Made by a program: the position numbers and the translations under genes
Notes under the pieces: model-generated
The model's input: the letters and a program-made list of their open reading frames with translations, nothing else
Told to the model about the DNA's origin: nothing
The model's database searches: none
Shown here: piece after piece, positions 55,644 to 62,477 of the stretch
Position numbering within the stretch: position 1 is the first letter of the stretch
Layout: each line of letters begins with the position of its first letter
Assembly: GCA_012960305.1 (NCBI GenBank)
Contig: DUBM01000017.1
Span: 124,001-188,000, forward strand
Length of the DNA: 64,000 bases
Origin: Gammaproteobacteria bacterium
GTDB lineage: Bacteria > Pseudomonadota > Gammaproteobacteria > Pseudomonadales > Pseudohongiellaceae
Direction of reading: 5' to 3'

Positions 55644-56439
55644 TTGAATACTCAGAATTGCATCATTACTCAAAAACTTTCTCGGCCAATCACTCAATCA
55701 ATTGCCATCTCTTTAATCCTATTCGTTGCTTATCCGATAGCTATAGCCTTGGATAAAGCTGCTCTTCAGCGAGCTATTTCCGGCCCAGACCGAGATGTAG
55801 CCGATTTCGTCAGAGATCAAGTTAGAAAACCCATAGAGGTTCTCGATTTCGTCGGAATCGAAGCTGGCATGGAGGTCCTAGATCTCTATGCTGCTGGGGG
55901 GGGGCTACTACACTTTCATCTTATCAAAGGCCGTTCGTGAAACGGGAGTAGTCTATGCACAAAACACACCCCGAGGTCTTAATTTTGTTGCGGACCGCCA
56001 AGATATAACTCAAGGTGAATCGCTGAATAATAAAATTACTCAAGGAGAACTAGAAAACGTTGTCCAAATAATTCGTCCACTGGATGAAATCGGTATCGCG
56101 CCTGAATCATTGGACGCAGTTATGTTGGCTCAGACTCTTCATGATTATTACAACCCTAACAGCACTAGGGCATTAAACATGTTGATTCAATTGAAAGGCT
56201 TGCTGAAACACGGAGGCGTAATTGCAGTTACGGATCATATCAGCATATCGGGGCGAGACAATTCTGCAATGCATCGAATGGAAATTCAACAAGCTATTGA
56301 TATTGCTAAGATGGCAGGTTACGAGGTTGAGAGCAGCGAACTGCTTCGCGTGCGCAGCGATGATCACAGTCGAAGTATTTTCGATCCACGACTTAATCGG
56401 ACAACTGACCGTTTTTTATTAAAACTAGTCAAACCATAG
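55644..56439 (+). pseudogene. Frameshifted SAM-dependent methyltransferase (COG4798 type), exported
   Basis: Two overlapping frames encode one protein. The first (from TTG 55644) has a signal peptide and the text KPIEVLDFVGIEAGMEVLDLYAAGGG. The second continues with GGGYYTFILSKAVRETGVVYAQN and runs to DRFLLKLVKP at 56439. Together they give the whole predicted methyltransferase (G.GGGYYT SAM loop, LHDYYNP segment, GGVIAVTDH). The break is in a run of nine G at 55896-55904; eight G would keep the frame. It may be a real mutation, a phase-variable tract or a sequencing error. The 3' frame is otherwise undamaged. The COG4798 group is of unknown substrate. Confidence 0.83.
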
Positions 56440-56573
56440 TCTGGTAACTATCCGCCACTACACTGACAAAGATTTATTGAATAGAATTTGCTAACCTGCT
56501 TCGTGATCCCCATTGATTCCGCAACTATCAGCATCTATAGGGCTTAGCACAAAAACTACCGGAGTTTGTCTCC

Positions 56574-57884
56574 ATGAAAAAAAAGAACACTGACATTAAC
56601 GATCTTTACGCTCAAGACCCGATCGCAGCCGATCGCACAATCTGGGGTAGAGAAACTAATAGATTTAGCCGACGAGGATTTTTAAAGAAATCCGGACTGA
56701 TCACTATGAGTGCGGCTCTAGGTATGACAATCCCATTCGCGCGGTTTATGCCTGCCGGCTTAATTCCTGCTGCATTTGCAGCTGATAATGCTCCTTCGGC
56801 AATCCCGGGTAAAGATGGCCTGATCATTCTGAATGATAGACCCATGAATGCAGAAACCCCCGCCCACTTACTGAATGATGATGTTACGCCAAATAGCCGT
56901 ATGTTCATTCGCAATAATGGGTTGCCGCCGGAAAACATTAATAGCGAGACCTGGCAATTGGAAATTACTGGTGAATCTTGCGAAAGACCCAGAAGCTTTT
57001 CCATAGCAGAATTAAGAGCACGTTTCGAAGAGATAACCCTGCAACTGCAACTCGAATGTGGCGGCAACGGTAGAAGTGAATTTATCCCTGCCGCCAGTGG
57101 CAATCAGTGGACCACTGGAGCCATTGGCTGTCCTAGTTTTACTGGAGTTAGACTGCGAGACGTACTGAATTACTGTGGCGTAAAAACTGATGCCGCGTAT
57201 GTCGGCTACTATGGCGCCGACACCCATACAAGCGGAGATGCGAGCCGCGATCCCATTTCCCGTGGCGTGCCCCTAAACAAAGCTATGGAAAGAGAATCGC
57301 TTATTGCTTGGCAAATGAATAGCGAAGACATCCCACTACAAAATGGCTACCCCCTGCGCATGGTGTGTGCTGGATGGCCTGGGTCAGTATCTGGCAAGTG
57401 GCTGAACAAAATAGTTATTCGTGACCAAATACACGATGGTGAAAAAATGGCAGCACCATCCTACTCTGTGCCAACTACCTCAGTAGCGCCAGGAAGCAGG
57501 GTTCCTAATGAAGGCATGCGAATAATCGAATCCATGCCGGTTAAATCTCTGCTGACATTTCCTCAATCAGGGATAAGCCATAGTTTTCGTGAACGATTAG
57601 TCCTTAAAGGGCATGCTTGGGCTGGAGATAATCAAGTCAGCGGTGTATTTATTTCTATAGATTTTGGTGCGTCTTGGTTACCCAGCGCTCTGCAACCGGT
57701 CGCAAACCGATTAGCTTGGCAGAATTGGCAAAGTTGGGTGCAATTTCCAGAGCCTGGCTATTACGAAGTTTGGGTACGAGCTATGGACGATCGTGGCCGG
57801 TCGCAGCCAATGGTAGTACCTGGTTGGAATCCTCGAGGCTACCTTAATAACGCCTGCCATCGAGTTGCGGTGCAAGCAGTTTGA
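56574..57884 (+). CDS. SoxC-like molybdopterin oxidoreductase (second sulfite oxidase-family enzyme)
   Basis: 436 residues of the sulfite oxidase family with a Tat signal (FSRRGFLKKSGLITMSAALGMTIPFA). The molybdenum-ligating cysteine is in LQLECGGNGRSEF and the SUOX segment is NGYPLRMVCAGWPGSVSGKWLNKIVIRD. The C-terminal beta-domain has LKGHAWAGDNQVSGVFISIDFGASW. It is only distantly like the enzyme at 42846-44111 (LECGGNG versus LECSGNS, and a longer N-terminal region). ATG at 56574 starts after GAGTTTGTCTCC. Its stop overlaps the TTG start of the cytochrome gene, so the two are coupled. The substrate may be sulfite or another oxo-acceptor. Confidence 0.87.
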   Translation: MKKKNTDINDLYAQDPIAADRTIWGRETNRFSRRGFLKKSGLITMSAALGMTIPFARFMPAGLIPAAFAADNAPSAIPGKDGLIILNDRPMNAETPAHLLNDDVTPNSRMFIRNNGLPPENINSETWQLEITGESCERPRSFSIAELRARFEEITLQLQLECGGNGRSEFIPAASGNQWTTGAIGCPSFTGVRLRDVLNYCGVKTDAAYVGYYGADTHTSGDASRDPISRGVPLNKAMERESLIAWQMNSEDIPLQNGYPLRMVCAGWPGSVSGKWLNKIVIRDQIHDGEKMAAPSYSVPTTSVAPGSRVPNEGMRIIESMPVKSLLTFPQSGISHSFRERLVLKGHAWAGDNQVSGVFISIDFGASWLPSALQPVANRLAWQNWQSWVQFPEPGYYEVWVRAMDDRGRSQPMVVPGWNPRGYLNNACHRVAVQAV

Positions 57885-58291
57885 TTCAGTTAACTATCCA
57901 GAAACTTTCGACTAAAACCCTGCTTAGCTTCATTGTTGCGCTGGCTATTTCATTAGTCCTATTTTTGACTAGCAGCGCATCTCTGCAGGCACAAGATTCA
58001 AATAGAGTCTCAGGCTTAGAGAAGGCTGAGGGTTGGCAGGTTGTAGAAGCCAATTGCACTGAATGTCATTCCGCTCAATTGATAACACAAAACTCAGGAA
58101 GTCGTGTTGTATGGGAAAGTCGAATTCGATGGATGCAAGACACTCAAGGCTTGGGTGAACTCGCAGCTGAAGTTGAGGAATCTATTCTTGATTACCTTGC
58201 CGCAAATTACCCGCAAAAAGAGTCTGGGCGCAGACCAGCATTGCTAGTAGAGCTTATGCCTGTGAATCCTTATGCTCCCAAAATTGACTAA
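57881..58291 (+). CDS. Small c-type cytochrome, partner of the second SoxC-like enzyme
   Basis: 136 residues with a signal peptide (LLSFIVALAISLVLFLTSSASLQAQD). One haem site CTECH is in VVEANCTECHSAQLITQN, followed by WESRIRWMQDTQGLGEL, an acceptor-cytochrome pattern with a possible Met ligand. TTG at 57881 overlaps the stop of the preceding gene (TTGA), typical of translational coupling. It should carry electrons from the molybdenum enzyme to the respiratory chain. Confidence 0.83.
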   Translation: MIQLTIQKLSTKTLLSFIVALAISLVLFLTSSASLQAQDSNRVSGLEKAEGWQVVEANCTECHSAQLITQNSGSRVVWESRIRWMQDTQGLGELAAEVEESILDYLAANYPQKESGRRPALLVELMPVNPYAPKID

Positions 58292-58322
58292 TCTCGTATG
58301 AGAAAAAATAGCAGAAATTTCC

Positions 58323-58766
58323 TTGAATGCAAAACCTATTAAGAGATCTCTAAGCAGATCCATTCCAGCACCTGTTGAGAAAGTATTTGATCATTGGTTG
58401 ATTCCGACCTTTGTCGGGAAGTGGATGTTTAATGCTGAAATTCAAAAGGAATTGATCGTCGAGCTCAAGAATGAGGCGAGGCCGCGGGGCGAATTTAACT
58501 ATACGACGAAGCGACTGGGCGAAAAAATCATCTATAAAGGCGAGTTTAAGATAATAGATAGACTACGAATACTCGAATTCACTTGGAATGAAGGGCGAGC
58601 GGGCGTTGCTCTCAATACTATTCGTGTGCTCTTCGAAGGTGCAGCACAGAACACAAAATTGAAGATCTCTCTGGTGTTAGATCATAGCGAAGAAATCAAT
58701 GCTGATAATATTAAATCACTCTGGTCCCAACGTACCAAAGCTCTATCAACACTCCTATCAAAGTAA
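58323..58766 (+). CDS. SRPBCC / AHSA1-like protein
   Basis: 147 residues with the START/Bet v1-like fold of AHSA1-type proteins. Segments are SRSIPAPVEKVFDHWLIPTFVGKWMF, the FNYTTKRLGEKIIYKGEFKIIDRLRILEFTWNEG strand pair, and a C-terminal helix SLWSQRTKALSTLLS. Such proteins bind hydrophobic ligands; a specific role is unknown. Start is TTG at 58323, the only start in the frame that gives the family N-terminus. It is 31 bp after the cytochrome gene on the same strand and may be cotranscribed. It is convergent with the hydrolase gene, with one base between stops. Confidence 0.8.
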   Translation: MNAKPIKRSLSRSIPAPVEKVFDHWLIPTFVGKWMFNAEIQKELIVELKNEARPRGEFNYTTKRLGEKIIYKGEFKIIDRLRILEFTWNEGRAGVALNTIRVLFEGAAQNTKLKISLVLDHSEEINADNIKSLWSQRTKALSTLLSK

Positions 58767-58767
58767 T

Positions 58768-60168
58768 CTAACGTCCTATGTCCGATGCTTCGGCCTCGCG
58801 AATAGTGCGCTCAGCCGCATAGGGCAGTATGTAACCATCTGCCAAATTTTGCTCAACAACCTCTCTCACCGCTTGAACATAAACATTATGCGAAGGATAC
58901 AAGGAACTGATAGTGGCGTCATCGAATGGTTCATGGGAGCCATATAATCCACAGAACCGATTTGGACCAACGTTCATTCCGGTATTTTTAGCTGTAGCAA
59001 TAACGTGAGTCGCCAGCCGAATTCCGCCTAGAATATTGCCTTGATCATCTCTAGAAAATTTCAGCCGGGGCATCATTCTTGCCACTTGCAAGGGCTGAGC
59101 TGAGGGCGGTATTGTGTCGTTTCGCACCCAATTTACTAGATGCTCATAAGCCGCATCCATAGTATCGCTAAATGGAATTCGACTATGCGGAGGAATGTCG
59201 CAACCGGGATCCCGAACTACTGCTTCTGCCAACGGTAGTCCCTCTCTCAGCTGGCGCACTCTGGCGTACTCCACTTCAAATTTATAATCCGCATGAGACG
59301 TGCCTGCAACTTCCCATTGAATGAAAGTATCTGTATTTGGCTGTGGAGAGGCAGCGCGTCTTCTCATATCTGTCTCAGCCATGATCTTGAATATTTTGAC
59401 ATCCTGATCATCCCTGATGCGACCGCCTCCACCGTGAACCATAACACCATCAAACATTGGCTCCAGCGGGTGAACGTTATTTAAGTACACAGCTAGTCTA
59501 CTGGCAGATTGGGAATGACCTGTAGCGATAATCTGCTCAGCCTTGAGGCCGCCAAGAATATCAATGTCGCCATTCGATGAAGATTCGCCAACACGATTAA
59601 TTGATTTAGCTACCGCGGAAAAAATGTCATAGGAAAGAGCATCTTGCGACACCATACCGTCATGAGTGGCATCGAGACTGTCATATCGTTCCGGGCTCCA
59701 TTCCTTCATCGTATCGATGCCCATTTGTTGGGCTGAAACAACTACGAAGGCATAGCCATTTCTTACAAAATGATCCCCCGATAACCACCAATCGATGTCC
59801 TTATCAGGGCCGCCAGTTACATTGATCCATTCCACAATGACGATGCCATTAAAATTTGCTGCTGTTTCCGGACGCCTTACTATCAAGCGGGACCGATAGC
59901 GATGCCCGTCATCAAGAATTTCGGCATTTTCTAATTCTGGACTGCTATATCGGTTGGCTGTGCCTTCAATGAAATATTCTTCTTCTAGATAGCCCCTGCC
60001 AAGCAGATCAATTGCTGAGGCGCTGTAAATAGAATTTGTAGAGGGATGGTCTTCTACAGGAATGGGCCCTATGATTCTTGATTCTGGAACATCAGCAGAA
60101 CTATTAAAGATTAAAAACGAAAAAGCTGCGCTTACAGTAATATTAACAATAGATTGTAAATTCTTCAT
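58768..60168 (-). CDS. Alpha/beta hydrolase domain protein (Abhydrolase_10 type), exported
   Basis: 466 residues with a signal peptide (SIVNITVSAAFSFLIFNSSADV). The pattern SRLIVRRPETAANFNGIVIVEWINVTGG, then YAFVVVSAQQMGI, then ATGHSQSASRLAVYLN (nucleophile Ser) and DGVMVHGGGGRI is that of the alpha/beta hydrolase domain family PF20091, found in many marine bacteria. GTSHADY near residue 300 supplies a His candidate. The substrate is unknown. ATG at 60168 with AGGAG six bases upstream is used; a GTG precedes it at 60171. It follows the GlpV-like gene on the same strand by about 50 bp. Confidence 0.83.
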   Translation of the reverse strand: MKNLQSIVNITVSAAFSFLIFNSSADVPESRIIGPIPVEDHPSTNSIYSASAIDLLGRGYLEEEYFIEGTANRYSSPELENAEILDDGHRYRSRLIVRRPETAANFNGIVIVEWINVTGGPDKDIDWWLSGDHFVRNGYAFVVVSAQQMGIDTMKEWSPERYDSLDATHDGMVSQDALSYDIFSAVAKSINRVGESSSNGDIDILGGLKAEQIIATGHSQSASRLAVYLNNVHPLEPMFDGVMVHGGGGRIRDDQDVKIFKIMAETDMRRRAASPQPNTDTFIQWEVAGTSHADYKFEVEYARVRQLREGLPLAEAVVRDPGCDIPPHSRIPFSDTMDAAYEHLVNWVRNDTIPPSAQPLQVARMMPRLKFSRDDQGNILGGIRLATHVIATAKNTGMNVGPNRFCGLYGSHEPFDDATISSLYPSHNVYVQAVREVVEQNLADGYILPYAAERTIREAEASDIGR

Positions 60169-60216
60169 CACGTTCTCCTCAGAATTTTCTCTGAATACCT
60201 ATTAATCGACTACTGG

Positions 60217-61944
60217 CTACTGCCAACTGCGAACAAGCTCGTCGTAATCAATAGTTAAACCTTGTGGCTTCTCATTAGCCAATTTTTGTTTTGGCGCCCC
60301 GGGCTGACTCAACCAATATTCTCGACTCTGTGGTTCATTAAGCCGTGGGCCACACTCACCAAGCACGCCAGCTCGTTCTAAGCGTTGCATGAGTCGTTCT
60401 TGAGCGACGGCCAATGCTGTCATTGCTTCTTGGGGAGTTTTAGCACCCGAAGATGCATCGCCAATATTTTGCCACCAAAGCTGAGCTAACCGCGGGTAAT
60501 CAGGTACGTTAGTACCAGTAGGCGTCCATTGCACTCGTGCTGGTGAGCGATAAAACTCTACCAATCCTCCTAATTCCGCTGACCGCTCAGTGAAACTTTC
60601 ATGGCGCACATCGGAATCACGAATAATAGTTAGACCAACATGACTTTTCTTTAAGGAAACAGTTTTCGAAGTAACAAATTGTGCATATAACCAGGCCGCT
60701 TTAGCTCGATCTGTTGGCGTTGAATTCATCAGTGTCCAAGAGCCAGTATCTTGATAACCAAGCTTCTGTCCCTCTTCCCAATAAGGTCCATGCGGTGAAG
60801 GAGCCATACGCCATTTCGGCGTACCATCATCATTCATTACCGGCAAGCCTGGTACCACCATATCTGCAGTGAATGTGGTATACCAAAAAATCTGTTGAGC
60901 TATGTTGCCCTGAGCTGGAACTGGGCCAGCTTCGCTAAATACCATCCCTGCTGCTTCCGGAGGCGCATATTTTTGGAGCCATTCTACGTATTTACTCACC
61001 GAGTAAACCGCAGCCGGACCATCAGTTGCTCCGCCTCTTTCAACTGTCGAACCAACCGGACGGCAACCATCTACACGCAAACCCCATTCATCTACTGGTA
61101 AGCCATTAGGAATGCCTACGTCTCCCGCACCAGCCATTGATAACCAGGCATCAGTGAAGCGCCAACCCAAAGAAGGATCTTTCTTACCATAATCCATGTG
61201 GCCATAAACTTTCTCACCGTCGATTTCACCAATATCATTGGTGAAAAAATTAGCTATGTCTTCATAGGCAGACCAATTAACCGGCACTCCTAATTCATAA
61301 CCATATTTATTGCGAAACTGTTGCTTGATCTCAGGATCAGTAAACCAGTCGTAGCGAAACCAATAGAGATTAGCAAATTGTTGATCTGGTAATTGATAAA
61401 TTTTTCCATCTGGACCGGTTGTAAATGACAAGCCGATAAAGTCATCTAAATCGAGAGTAGGGGAAGTAACATCACTACCTTCGCCAGCCATCCAGTCGGT
61501 AAGGTTGCGAACCTGTTGATAACGGAAATGCGTACCTATTAAATCAGAATCGTTAACATAGGCATCATAAATATTTTCGCCTGACTGCATTTGAGTTTGC
61601 AGTTTCTCAACCACATCGCCTTCACCAATCAAATCATGAGTAATTTGAATTCCGGTTATTTCCGAAAAAGCCTGAGCTAGAGTCTGAGCTTCATATTCGT
61701 GAGTGGTAATGGTTTCTGAGACCACTTTAATTTCCATTCCTGCAAATGGCCTAGCTGCTTCGATAAACCAAGTTAGTTCTTCTATTTGTTGTTCCTGAGA
61801 AAGCGTAGAAGGTTGAAACTCCGACAGCCAGCGTTCTGCGTCTTCAACATCAGCCAATACGCCAGTCGATAGAACAGCAGAGGAAATTGCAATACTGCAA
61901 ACAAATGTGTTGCAACAGAATTTATTAAAATTTTTCTCTCTCAT
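60217..61944 (-). CDS. GlpV-like extracellular solute-binding protein (glycerol ABC transporter type)
   Basis: 575 residues with a signal peptide (FVCSIAISSAVLSTGVLAD). It is a family 1 solute-binding protein of the long type: WFIEAARPFAGMEIKVVSETITTHEYEAQTLAQAFSEITGI, YDAYVNDSDLIGTHFRY, GKIYQLPDQQFANLYWFRYDWF, and QKLGYQDTGSWTLMNSTPTDRAKAAWLYAQF. Length and text agree with GlpV of the GlpSTPQUV glycerol ABC importer of rhizobia. The upstream gene is a GlpU-type (DUF2160) protein, which supports this. The ATPase and permease genes (glpS, T, P, Q) are not in the window. ATG at 61944 has AGGGG seven bases upstream. Assignment is by family knowledge. Confidence 0.8.
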   Translation of the reverse strand: MREKNFNKFCCNTFVCSIAISSAVLSTGVLADVEDAERWLSEFQPSTLSQEQQIEELTWFIEAARPFAGMEIKVVSETITTHEYEAQTLAQAFSEITGIQITHDLIGEGDVVEKLQTQMQSGENIYDAYVNDSDLIGTHFRYQQVRNLTDWMAGEGSDVTSPTLDLDDFIGLSFTTGPDGKIYQLPDQQFANLYWFRYDWFTDPEIKQQFRNKYGYELGVPVNWSAYEDIANFFTNDIGEIDGEKVYGHMDYGKKDPSLGWRFTDAWLSMAGAGDVGIPNGLPVDEWGLRVDGCRPVGSTVERGGATDGPAAVYSVSKYVEWLQKYAPPEAAGMVFSEAGPVPAQGNIAQQIFWYTTFTADMVVPGLPVMNDDGTPKWRMAPSPHGPYWEEGQKLGYQDTGSWTLMNSTPTDRAKAAWLYAQFVTSKTVSLKKSHVGLTIIRDSDVRHESFTERSAELGGLVEFYRSPARVQWTPTGTNVPDYPRLAQLWWQNIGDASSGAKTPQEAMTALAVAQERLMQRLERAGVLGECGPRLNEPQSREYWLSQPGAPKQKLANEKPQGLTIDYDELVRSWQ

Positions 61945-61975
61945 TTGATTCCCCTAAAATATTCCTAATTACTAC

Positions 61976-62266
61976 TTAAACAAATAAAAATACGAGCAAT
62001 GCAAAAATCACGCAAACGACTAAACCCCACCATAAACTGCCGCCCACTAGAGCCAGCCACGCTAGGTAGATAAAAGCACTGCCCAATAGTGATATAAAAA
62101 GACGATCACCTCGGGTAGTTTCAAAACGTAAGAGTCCCGTTCGAGGCCCTCCACCCGGACTAAAATACTCCCAAATTGACAAGCCCAGTATCAACCCGGC
62201 AATGACTAGGAAGAATATTGTGGTGGGCTGTGTCCAAGCCATCCAGCTTAAGTCCATTAATTCCAT
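61976..62266 (-). CDS. GlpU-like DUF2160 membrane protein
   Basis: 96 residues with three hydrophobic helices (TTIFFLVIAGLILGLSIWEYFSP, FISLLGSAFIYLAWLALVGGSLWWGLVVCVIFALLVFLFV). The segment between helices (GGGPRTGLLRFETTRGDRLFISLLGSAF) matches DUF2160, whose members sit between permease and binding-protein genes of glycerol importers (GlpU). It is 31 bp upstream of the GlpV-like gene, as in that system. The function of the family is unknown. Confidence 0.85.
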   Translation of the reverse strand: MELMDLSWMAWTQPTTIFFLVIAGLILGLSIWEYFSPGGGPRTGLLRFETTRGDRLFISLLGSAFIYLAWLALVGGSLWWGLVVCVIFALLVFLFV

Positions 62267-62477
62267 AGATTCGAATCCAGAGTTCTCTTCCTAAAGGCCT
62301 TTATAGCCGCACAATTGACTGACTTACAGCGATTGGGCGAACGCCTGAGCTTAGCAAAGTTTTACTCTGACCCCCAATTTTTTAAGGGGTTACATAAGGC
62401 AGTGCTTTAACACCCGTTTGAAGAACGCTCCACATTGGGTGCAGGACTGATTTCCTAAACCAGCAAGGGCTCGAAAC

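Noticed and set aside
62281..62477. Possible 3' remnant of a glpQ-like permease upstream of the DUF2160 gene
   Set aside because: No permease-like C-terminal text could be read in any minus-strand frame.
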